Below are positions 57,827-64,000 of a stretch of DNA of 64,000 nucleotides, piece after piece (position 1 is the first letter of the stretch; every line of letters starts with the position of its first letter). The stretch comes from Collinsella sp. MSK.8.10 (GTDB lineage: Bacteria > Actinomycetota > Coriobacteriia > Coriobacteriales > Coriobacteriaceae): assembly GCF_019041915.1 (NCBI RefSeq), contig NZ_JAHPYF010000002.1:1-64000 (forward strand), given 5' to 3'. A model generated the notes under the pieces. That model was not told the DNA's origin, made no database searches, and worked only from the letters and a program-made list of their open reading frames with translations. A program made the position numbers and the translations under genes.

Positions 57827-57886
57827 ATGCGAATCAAACTCAACAGGGCAGGCTTTTTCATCGCCTATTGCCTGCTCCGTTGCTGA
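57827..57886 (+). CDS. Tiny open frame (19 aa) behind a purine-rich site
   Basis: ATG 57827 follows GAGGGGAGGA and encodes MRIKLNRAGFFIAYCLLRC. The basic start and hydrophobic core resemble small membrane or leader peptides. It sits alone in a 390-bp gap after the trpS hairpin. No homologue is known to the annotator; a chance frame is possible. Confidence 0.2.
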   Translation: MRIKLNRAGFFIAYCLLRC

Positions 57887-57976
57887 AACCAATATAGTTC
57901 ACCGTGGTTTACTTTGCAGGATCAATATCCGCCGCCATAGCTTCTCCATAAGTTAGCCCCGGTAAACCTGAAACAG

Positions 57977-58015
57977 AAAACCACCACAAAGGGGACAGGC
58001 ACCTTTGTGGTGGTT
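57977..58015. repeat. Repeat family A hairpin, copy 3
   Basis: Same stem as the other copies (AAACCACCACAAAGG/CCTTTGTGGTGGTT), 19 bp from the 3' end of the MGMT-like gene. Confidence 0.9.
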
Positions 58016-58033
58016 CTGGCCACGGCAGAGCTG

Positions 58034-58354
58034 TTAGAGTCCGGCAGGCCAACGACAGACGGCCAGGTCGACGTGCATGTCGTCCTTAAACGCCACACCC
58101 TCCCCTAGCAAAAGCTCACGTTGAGCATCGGGACCGCCAAAAGCAAAACCCTCGCATATGCGCCCGTCGGCAAACACCACGCGGTGACAGGGAATCTCGC
58201 CGGGGCGCGGATTGCTATGCAGGGCATACCCCACATACCGCGCACTTCGTGGTCGACCGGCAAGCAGCGCCACCTGACCATACGTGGCGACCATCCCCTC
58301 GGGGATCTGCTCGACCACCTCGTACACCCGTTCAAAAAAGCCCTCAGACGCCAT
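58034..58354 (-). CDS. MGMT-family methyltransferase / alkyltransferase-like protein
   Basis: ATG 58354 after GAAGGGAG gives 106 residues. It covers only the C-terminal half of O6-alkylguanine-DNA alkyltransferases: FFERVYEVVEQIPEGMVATY, GQVALLAGRPRSARYVGYAL and the active-site IPCHRVVFADGRICEGFAFG. The acceptor Cys (PCHRV) is present, unlike in ATL proteins with Trp at that place, so it may still remove alkyl groups from guanine O6. The short length matches stand-alone DNA-binding-domain forms. It lies between two family A repeats. Confidence 0.82.
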   Translation of the reverse strand: MASEGFFERVYEVVEQIPEGMVATYGQVALLAGRPRSARYVGYALHSNPRPGEIPCHRVVFADGRICEGFAFGGPDAQRELLLGEGVAFKDDMHVDLAVCRWPAGL

Positions 58355-58383
58355 TGCTCGCTCCCTTCTACCCTGAAAAGCAT

Positions 58384-58422
58384 AAACCACCGCAAAGGGG
58401 ACAGGCACCTTTGTGGTGGTTT
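58384..58422. repeat. Repeat family A hairpin, copy 4
   Basis: Left arm has one change (CACCGC for CACCAC). It lies between the MGMT-like gene start and the DegV gene end. Confidence 0.88.
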
Positions 58423-58434
58423 ATGGCAGGTCGG

Positions 58435-59289
58435 TTAGTTGGCGGGCTGGAAGAAGGCTACGGCTACGGCGCCAGGGCCTACGTGGGTACCGATGGTGGC
58501 GCCGATGGTGTGAACGGGCAACTCGCCCTCGGTGTGGCCAGCCCAAAGTGCCGCGCTGTCCTCGATATACTTCTTGAGCACCGCATCCGAAAGACCCGTA
58601 TAGCCGAGCGCCAGCGGCATGGAAAAGTCGATGCCGCCCGCCTTTTCGACCTTTTGGTTCAGCAGGTTGCGGCCGTTCTTGGAACCGCGCGCCTTGCCCA
58701 GCTGCACGATCAGACCGTCCTCGACAGCCACCACAGGCTTTACGTTGAGCAGCGTGCCCACGGCGCCGGCCGCAGCAGACAGACGACCGCCGCGCACCAG
58801 GTACTCCAGCGTCTCGAGCAGGCCGATGACGACCACGCGGTCACGGACGGCCTCGACGGCCGCCGCGATCTGGGCCGCACTACGGCCCTCGTTCACCAGG
58901 CGCAGGGCATACTCGACCAGGACACGCTCGCCCAGAGTGACGTTATTGCTATCCACCACGTACACGTCGCCGCCCGGCGCCTCGGCAAGTGCGGTACGGG
59001 CACTCTGATTTGTACCCGAAAGCTTAGCGCCCACGGTAATAATCACGGCCTCGTCGCCGGCCTCACGCGCCTCGGCGATGGCCTGCGAAAACGCGTACGG
59101 GTTGACCTGGCCGGTCTTGGGCAGCTCATCGCGCTCCACGAGCATCTCGTAAAAGCGCTGGTGATCGATGTCGATGCCATCCATGTACACATCGGTGCCA
59201 AAGGTGACGGACAGCGGCAAAACGGCCAGTGCTGGGTGCTCGGCCGGCGACATATCGCTTGCGGAATCGGTAATAATGCGGACGGACAT
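58435..59289 (-). CDS. DegV family lipid-binding protein
   Basis: ATG 59289 behind AAGGATT gives 284 residues. DegV hallmarks are VRIITDSASDMSP at the N-terminus, LPLSVTFGTDVYMDGIDIDH, TVGAKLSGTNQSARTA, and ETLEYLVRGGRLSAAAGAVG with LLNVKPVVAVEDG. These proteins bind a fatty acid in the cleft and in Gram-positives act as FakB subunits that present exogenous fatty acids to the kinase FakA. No fakA is adjacent. C-terminal HTIGATIGTHVGPGAVAVAF is typical. Confidence 0.9.
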   Translation of the reverse strand: MSVRIITDSASDMSPAEHPALAVLPLSVTFGTDVYMDGIDIDHQRFYEMLVERDELPKTGQVNPYAFSQAIAEAREAGDEAVIITVGAKLSGTNQSARTALAEAPGGDVYVVDSNNVTLGERVLVEYALRLVNEGRSAAQIAAAVEAVRDRVVVIGLLETLEYLVRGGRLSAAAGAVGTLLNVKPVVAVEDGLIVQLGKARGSKNGRNLLNQKVEKAGGIDFSMPLALGYTGLSDAVLKKYIEDSAALWAGHTEGELPVHTIGATIGTHVGPGAVAVAFFQPAN

Positions 59290-59408
59290 AGCGAATCCTT
59301 TCTTGCGCAGGTCCCGCGCAGGGAATTTTGACAGCAAGGCCCCGGCACGGTATACGCGCTCAAACGGGACTATGCAGTTGTTAATGGGAAGCAAATACCT
59401 TGGCGGCC

Positions 59409-59858
59409 TTAGATCTCGCGCAAGGTATTGAGAATCGTGCGCAGCGACGCGTACATCTGCTCGCGCTGCTCCACGCCCATGGCCTTACCGGTGGTGTCGA
59501 GCACTTCGCGAATGATGCGATCGGCCTCGCTCATGCTCTCGCCGCCCAGGGCAGTCAGGCGCACCGGGGCACGGTACTTGACGGCCGCATCACCCGAGTC
59601 ATCGACCTCGACGTAGCCGCCCTCCTCCAGATGTGCCAGTGTGCGCGAAACGGCGGCTCGGGTAACGCCGGCCATGCGGGCGAGGTCGGCGCCAGTCAGG
59701 CCGTCCTTGCTGCGCTCAAGATAGTACAGGCACATGACGTCGGAGCCCTTGAGGCCCAGCCTTGCACCTTCGGACGTCTTGATGCGCTGAATCTCCTTGT
59801 AGAGCCCGCTGATCAGTCCGACAAAGTCCTCGAAACGTGTCTCGTCGTTCTGCTGCAT
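59409..59858 (-). CDS. MarR-family transcriptional regulator
   Basis: ATG 59858 after AAAGGCGG gives 149 residues. The winged helix is clear: LKGSDVMCLYYLERSKDGLT, GADLARMAGVTRAAVSRTLA, HLEEGGYVEVDDSGDAAVKY with the wing, then helices for dimerisation (MSEADRIIREVLDTTGKAMG). MarR proteins repress genes nearby in response to small ligands; the DegV gene just downstream on the same strand is the closest candidate. A typical target is fatty-acid uptake or efflux, which would suit DegV, but this is inference. Confidence 0.85.
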   Translation of the reverse strand: MQQNDETRFEDFVGLISGLYKEIQRIKTSEGARLGLKGSDVMCLYYLERSKDGLTGADLARMAGVTRAAVSRTLAHLEEGGYVEVDDSGDAAVKYRAPVRLTALGGESMSEADRIIREVLDTTGKAMGVEQREQMYASLRTILNTLREI

Positions 59859-59961
59859 GGGAGACGACCGCCTTTCGCTTGCATAATGCTTACGGGTAAA
59901 CATCTTAGTCGCATAAGGCGACACCCGTACCCAAATACCCCATTTGTTAACCCATCAACAT

Positions 59962-60002
59962 AAAAACCACCACAAAGGGGACAGGCACCTTTGTGGTGGT
60001 TT
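59962..60002. repeat. Repeat family A hairpin, copy 5
   Basis: Identical stem and loop to copy 1; 20 bp from the 3' end of the B3/B4 domain gene. Confidence 0.9.
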
Positions 60003-60022
60003 GCGTAGTGGTTTGGACCGAG

Positions 60023-60742
60023 TTACAGTTCTACGCGCGGGTTATCGCGAGTCACAAGCGTCTTAACAAGAACGTTGGCGCCCAAATAGTGCTCAAGAAG
60101 CTCGGCCAAGCGATCGATGGCGGCCTGACAGTCCTCCATGCGCTCGGGCTCAACACATTCAATCGCCAAAAACGCGTCGGCCGAATCGTCGGACAGAGCC
60201 GTTCGAACGCCGTCGCGCCAGTTCCAGCAGCGGCACACGGCGCCCGCATCGTCGATGTAGGCCAGCTCGCCGGGCAGCGTCGGGTCATCCGCTTCCTCGC
60301 CAAGCGGCAAGAACGCATCGCCACCATCGGTCACCTTCAAGCGAAGATCTCCCTCAATCGCATGCAGGTCCTCGCCGCCAACGGGCAGCGCATAAGTCAA
60401 CGAAATCGTGTTGTAGATATCCACCGCCGGTGTGATGTGGCCGACCGGCTTGCCTTTGAGCACGCGCTTGAGCAGGTTCTCAACTGAGCAACGCGCGCCC
60501 TTCTTGGTCTTGAACAGGCGATACGCCTCGCGCCATGCCTTAACCGGCGCGTTCTCGCTGATAGTGTCGCTGGTCAGATGACGCTCCGCATCGATATTGG
60601 CGCGGTCGAGCAACGCCGCAATCGCATCCACGTCCTCTTGAGGAATCTGAGCCGTGGGCTTCATGCCCTCCACGACCACAACACCGACCGCTGCCTGCGG
60701 AAACAGCTCCCAGAATGAATCCTCGGCAATAAAGCTCTTCAT
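60023..60742 (-). CDS. B3/B4 tRNA-binding domain protein
   Basis: ATG 60742 after AAGGGAGAG gives 239 residues. The sequence has the layout of the B3/B4 domain of phenylalanyl-tRNA synthetase beta chain as a stand-alone protein: ENAPVKAWREAYRLFKTKKG, SVENLLKRVLKGKPVGHITP, VDIYNTISLTYALPVGGEDL, LPGELAYIDDAGAVCRCWNW-D. Free-standing B3/B4 proteins are proposed to edit or handle misacylated tRNA or aminoacyl substrates; direct function is unproven. It lies between two family A repeats in opposite orientation. Confidence 0.85.
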   Translation of the reverse strand: MKSFIAEDSFWELFPQAAVGVVVVEGMKPTAQIPQEDVDAIAALLDRANIDAERHLTSDTISENAPVKAWREAYRLFKTKKGARCSVENLLKRVLKGKPVGHITPAVDIYNTISLTYALPVGGEDLHAIEGDLRLKVTDGGDAFLPLGEEADDPTLPGELAYIDDAGAVCRCWNWRDGVRTALSDDSADAFLAIECVEPERMEDCQAAIDRLAELLEHYLGANVLVKTLVTRDNPRVEL

Positions 60743-60913
60743 ACGCTCTCCCTTCATTATGCGCGCCCGAGTGAGGGCGCCTAAACAAAAAGCGCCCTCA
60801 CGACGGCCACCTTCAAAGTCCTACGGTGCCGTCACAAGAACGCTTGCGCTGTCCCCATCCGGAGAAGGGGACGATATGTCAGGCGTATTGTAACCCGAGT
60901 CATCCACGCGAGC

Positions 60914-60950
60914 AAAACCACCACAAAGGCGCCTGTCCCCTTTGTGGTGG
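60914..60950. repeat. Repeat family A hairpin, copy 6 (inverted)
   Basis: The stem is the same, but the loop reads GCGCCTGTCC-like, i.e. the reverse complement of the other five copies. It lies 20 bp from the 3' end of pckA. Confidence 0.88.
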
Positions 60951-60969
60951 ATATGGACTCACGGCGAAG

Positions 60970-62640
60970 CTAGTGGCGAAGTCCCAGCAGGCCGCGGCCG
61001 CGATGACGGGCCTCAGCGGGCACCTGGGCGTGCGGGCCGGCGGCCTTGACGGACTCGGGCAGGTGCGAGTACTTCTTCTCGAAGTTCTCCTCGAACATCA
61101 CGGCCAGGTTGTGCGCTGCCTCGTCGTAGCGAGCGGTGCTCTGCCAGTACTGGCGCGGCACCAGAATGCCGTCGGGCACACCGTGGCACGTGGTGGGAAT
61201 GTCGACGTTAAAGATATCGTCATGCACGAACTCGCTGTCCTCGATGGTACCGTCGAGGGCACGGGCCACCAGGGCGCGCGTGTAGGCAAGCTCGATGCGA
61301 TGGCCCACGCCATAACCGCCGCCGATCCAGCCGGTGTTGACCAGATAGACGCGGGTGCGACCGTCGGCGATGCGCTCGCCGAGCATCTTAGCGTAGACCA
61401 TGGGGTCGAGCGGCATAAACGGCTCGCCAAACAGCGAAGAGAACGTGGGTGTGGGCTCGGTGACGCCGACCTCGGTGCCGGGAATCTTGGCCGTAAAGCC
61501 CGTCACAAAGTGATACATGGCGGCGTCGGCCGTCAGGCGCGAGATGGGCGGCAGCACGCCAAAGGCGTCGCAGGTCAAAAACAGCACGACGCTCGGGGTG
61601 GTGCCCATGCCCTTGGTCCACGCGTTGGGGATATGCTCGACGGGGTAGGCCACGCGCGTATTGTGCGTGATCGAGACGTCGTCGTAGTTAGGCTTGCGAT
61701 TCTCATCGAGTACCACGTTTTCACAGATGGCGCCAAAGCGAACGGCGTTGAAGATCTCGGGCTCGTGGAACGCGTCCAGGCCCTCGCACTTGGCGTAGCA
61801 GCCGCCCTCGATGTTGAAGATGCCCATGTCGGACCAACCGTGTTCGTCGTCGCCGATCAGCAGGCGCGTGGGGTTGGCCGAAAGCGTAGTCTTGCCGGTG
61901 CCGGACAGGCCAAAGAACACGGCGGTCTCATGCGTGACGGGGTCCATACTGGCCGAGCAATGCATGGGCAGCACGTCGTCCTCGACGGGCAGCAGATAGT
62001 TCATGACGCTGAAGATGGACTTTTTGATCTCGCCGGAGTAGCCGGTGCCAGCGACCAGAATCACGCGCTCCTGAAAGTTGATGACCACGGCGGCGCTGGA
62101 GTTGAGGCCCTTGATGGCGGGATCGCACTGGTAGCCCGGCGCGGCGAGCACGCAGAAGTCCGGCTCACCGGTGCGTGCGATTTCGCGGGCAAGCGGGCGG
62201 GCGAGCATCTGCTTAATAAAAAGCGCCTGGCTGGCACGCTCGCAGGCGACAAGCAGGCGACGCGTATGATTGCGGTCGGCACCGGCCATACCGCGGGTGA
62301 CGAACACATCGCGCTCGTTGAGATAGTCGACGATGCCGGCCTTGATGGCCTCGTAGCTCTCGACAGGCAGCGGGCGGTTGACGGCGCCCCAGGCGATCTT
62401 GTCGTGCACGTCGGGCGTGTCGGCGATAAAGCGGTCGTTGGGCGAACGTCCGGTACGCTCCCCCGTCTCGATCACCAGTGCGCCGTTGGAGGCCATGCGG
62501 CCTTCGTTGCGGCGGATGGCGTGCTCGACGAGCTCGGCTGCCGGCAGGTCAACCAGCAGGCGGGGCTGGTTCTCGGCAGGGTCTTCGACCAGCGTAATGC
62601 CAAAGTTGGATAGAACTTCTGCAGGGGTAACTCCTGGCAT
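60970..62640 (-). CDS. pckA: Phosphoenolpyruvate carboxykinase (ATP)
   Basis: ATG 62640 behind AGGAGG gives 556 residues. Features are ETGERTGRSPNDRFIADTPD, FSVMNYLLPVEDDVLPMHCS with metal ligands, kinase 1a loop GLSGTGKTTLSANP, and GDDEHGWSDMGIFNIEGGCY. It interconverts oxaloacetate and PEP using ATP/ADP. In anaerobic gut bacteria it often runs toward oxaloacetate, fixing CO2 and making ATP during fermentation; direction here is inference. It is a single-gene unit followed by a family A hairpin. Confidence 0.95.
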   Translation of the reverse strand: MPGVTPAEVLSNFGITLVEDPAENQPRLLVDLPAAELVEHAIRRNEGRMASNGALVIETGERTGRSPNDRFIADTPDVHDKIAWGAVNRPLPVESYEAIKAGIVDYLNERDVFVTRGMAGADRNHTRRLLVACERASQALFIKQMLARPLAREIARTGEPDFCVLAAPGYQCDPAIKGLNSSAAVVINFQERVILVAGTGYSGEIKKSIFSVMNYLLPVEDDVLPMHCSASMDPVTHETAVFFGLSGTGKTTLSANPTRLLIGDDEHGWSDMGIFNIEGGCYAKCEGLDAFHEPEIFNAVRFGAICENVVLDENRKPNYDDVSITHNTRVAYPVEHIPNAWTKGMGTTPSVVLFLTCDAFGVLPPISRLTADAAMYHFVTGFTAKIPGTEVGVTEPTPTFSSLFGEPFMPLDPMVYAKMLGERIADGRTRVYLVNTGWIGGGYGVGHRIELAYTRALVARALDGTIEDSEFVHDDIFNVDIPTTCHGVPDGILVPRQYWQSTARYDEAAHNLAVMFEENFEKKYSHLPESVKAAGPHAQVPAEARHRGRGLLGLRH

Positions 62641-62916
62641 GGGGCCTCCTTTAAAAGCGCGACACGTGGACGCGGCGCGCACTTTACTCACGTAAAGCCC
62701 GTTGTACCCGATATGCAAAAACGTTTTTGCGGCAACAGCGAAGCGCCCGCTCAACGGTCAAAAATCGCACGCAAGCGGCCTAGTCATTGGGAACGTTCTT
62801 AAACGACTAGTCATTGGGGACGCTCTTGAACAGGCAACAGCCAAGGAGTGTTCCATGATGCCTGTACTTAGGGGCGTTCCTAAAGTGCCGACCACTGAAT
62901 GGCGCCGCCGAAATTA
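62641..62916. other. Gene-free region upstream of pckA
   Basis: It holds the pckA promoter (not resolved) and family B repeats. The text CCATGATGCCTGTACTTAGG and GGGGCGTTCCTAAAGTGCCG after them looks like a further degenerate copy. Confidence 0.4.
62781..62832. repeat. Intergenic repeat family B, tandem copies 2 and 3
   Basis: TAGTCATTGGGAACGTTCTT, AAACGACTAG then TCATTGGGGACGCTCTTGAA. The first unit matches 43231-43263 with one change. Confidence 0.8.
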
Positions 62917-62933
62917 TTGAACAACCTGTTCAA
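62917..62933. promoter_or_regulatory. Palindrome upstream of the flippase gene
   Basis: TTGAACAACCTGTTCAA is a perfect 7-bp inverted repeat with a 3-bp centre, 59 bp before the start codon. TATACT at 62960-62965 would be a suitable -10 for the flippase gene. GAAC-5 bp-GTTC resembles, but does not match, LexA boxes, which have four central bases. A repressor site is likely. Confidence 0.45.
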
Positions 62934-62991
62934 AAACACGAGCAAACGCCGTCGAGTCTATACTAGAGCACAGTAATAGAAAGGAATCGTC

Positions 62992-64000
62992 TTGAGCATC
63001 ACGCCCCTCGATAGCATCCGCCGCACCATCGCCCGCCGCAACGGCGTCACCGACCCCACCGTATCGGGCGGGGCGCACGGGCAAGGTGGACGCATCGAGA
63101 ACGGTCTGTTCCCTGCATCGCACACCGCCGAGGAGCTCGCACGAATCCAAGAGCTAAGCCAGCGTAACGCTGGCGGTCCCGACAGCAGCCAGGCCACACG
63201 CCGTCGCCGCGAGCGCGATCGCCAGCCCGGCCCCATCCACCGCATGGTCAATGCCTGGTGGAACCGCCTGCTCGGAGCCGTCTACGGCGGCGGCTTCTCC
63301 ATGCAAGAAGCCGAGTACGAAGATCACGCCACCCGTCGCGACTACCTTTGGAATACTCTGGGCACCGCTGTATGGGGCATGGCGTTTCCGCTGCTCACCA
63401 TTGTGTCGACACAGCTCGTGGGCGCCGAGGAAGCCGGCAAGTTTTCCATCGCCTTTGTCACCGGCACGCTCATCATGATCGCGTGCAACTACGGCGTGCG
63501 CAACTTTCAGGTCTCGGACATCGACGAAAAAACCTCCTTCGCCTCCTACCAGCTCAACCGCTGGCTTTGCGGAGCGCTCGCGCTAGCATGCGGACTGGTA
63601 TACAGCAGCGCCCGCGGCTATGACGCGCAGATGGCCACGATCGGCCTGGGCGTCTACCTGTATAAGGTGATCGACGGCATCGCCGACGTATACGAGGGCC
63701 GCCTGCAGCAGGCCGACAAGCTCTACCTGGCCGGCATGAGCCAAACGCTGCGCTCCGCCGGCGTCATCGCGGTCTTTAGCGTGGCACTGTTCCTCACGCG
63801 CAGCATGCCTATCGCGGCCATGGCCATGGGTGTCACCGCCATCGCCTCGCTCGTGCTGGTCACCGCGCCGCTCGCCCTGCTCGAAACCGAAAAATCACGC
63901 CGCGTGAGTCTGCGCGAGGCTGGCCACCTGTTTGTCCAGTGCGCCCCGCTCTTTGGTGCGCTGTTCCTGTTCAACCTTATCGAGAGCATGCCCAAGTTCG
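62992..64000 (+). CDS. Polysaccharide flippase / MATE-like membrane protein (3' end outside window)
   Basis: The start is TTG 62992, seven bases after AAAGGA; 336 codons are visible. About 100 hydrophilic residues (LDSIRRTIARRNGV, QATRRRRERDRQPG) precede the first helix, an unusual N-terminal extension. Then come helices typical of Wzx/polysaccharide transport proteins: LWNTLGTAVWGMAFPLLTIV, FSIAFVTGTLIMIACNYGVR, IGLGVYLYKVIDGIADVYEG, GVIAVFSVALFLTRSMPIAA, APLFGALFLFNLIESMPKF. Such proteins flip lipid-linked glycans across the membrane and would export the product of the glycosyltransferases and the WecA/TagO-type enzyme. The end of the gene is not seen. Confidence 0.82.
   Translation, partial: MSITPLDSIRRTIARRNGVTDPTVSGGAHGQGGRIENGLFPASHTAEELARIQELSQRNAGGPDSSQATRRRRERDRQPGPIHRMVNAWWNRLLGAVYGGGFSMQEAEYEDHATRRDYLWNTLGTAVWGMAFPLLTIVSTQLVGAEEAGKFSIAFVTGTLIMIACNYGVRNFQVSDIDEKTSFASYQLNRWLCGALALACGLVYSSARGYDAQMATIGLGVYLYKVIDGIADVYEGRLQQADKLYLAGMSQTLRSAGVIAVFSVALFLTRSMPIAAMAMGVTAIASLVLVTAPLALLETEKSRRVSLREAGHLFVQCAPLFGALFLFNLIESMPKF

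Noticed and set aside
46541..60950. Possible CRISPR array from repeated hairpins
   Set aside because: The copies are kilobases apart, lie at gene ends and are not regularly spaced; no cas genes were seen.

Overview
The window looks like a chromosomal segment of a high-GC, Gram-positive gut anaerobe of the class Coriobacteriia, most likely Collinsella or a close relative. This is inference from the gene set and not from any marker gene: a sufCBDSU operon behind an Rrf2 regulator, a GGGtGRT protein paired with a NifU/IscU-like scaffold, ATP-type PEP carboxykinase, a CarD-like protein, sortase-anchored surface proteins, purine-rich Shine-Dalgarno sites with frequent TTG/GTG starts, and many repeat hairpins between housekeeping genes. 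Because codon use is so GC-biased, long antisense open frames lie opposite most real genes; they were treated as shadows.

Layout. 0-3.2 kb: a secreted amidase with C-terminal repeats and a membrane acyltransferase. 3.2-12.2 kb: an accessory region with insertion-sequence, holin and DNA-methylase remnants, an intact SIR2-HerA pair, a broken glycosyltransferase copy, a RhuM-Fic protein, an AbiE toxin-antitoxin pair and a beheaded ATPase. 12.3-20.5 kb: five co-directional family-2 glycosyltransferases and one on the other strand, i.e. a surface polysaccharide locus; an initiating WecA/TagO-type enzyme (55.2 kb) and a flippase (63 kb) lie further on. 20.5-24.3 kb: an AAA-ATPase-like/degenerate nuclease protein and a sortase-anchored wall protein. 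24.5-33.4 kb: Fe-S assembly (Rrf2, sufCBDSU), a RAYT-type transposase and the NifU-like/GGGtGRT pair. 33.5-64 kb: mostly core genes: flavoprotein, two tRNA-Lys and one tRNA-His, aminotransferase, ROK kinase, VanZ, rho, argS, CarD-like, HD phosphohydrolase, proA, proB, alpha/beta hydrolase, nicotinate phosphoribosyltransferase, tRNA-Ala, PflA-like radical SAM, an unassigned structured RNA, trpS, MGMT-like, DegV, MarR, B3/B4 domain protein, pckA and a truncated flippase.

How it fits together. The accessory region is a small defence island: SIR2-HerA (likely NAD-depleting), AbiE and RhuM-Fic are all families tied to phage or plasmid conflict, and they sit among broken mobile and modification genes. 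Its last part lies between a decayed glycosyltransferase fragment and the matching 3' end of an intact glycosyltransferase. The suf operon faces its probable regulator across an intergenic region rich in inverted repeats. One hairpin family occurs six times between 46.5 and 61 kb, a second family recurs at 43.2, 50.1 and 62.8 kb, and a RAYT-type HUH protein that might mobilise such repeats is encoded at 31 kb.
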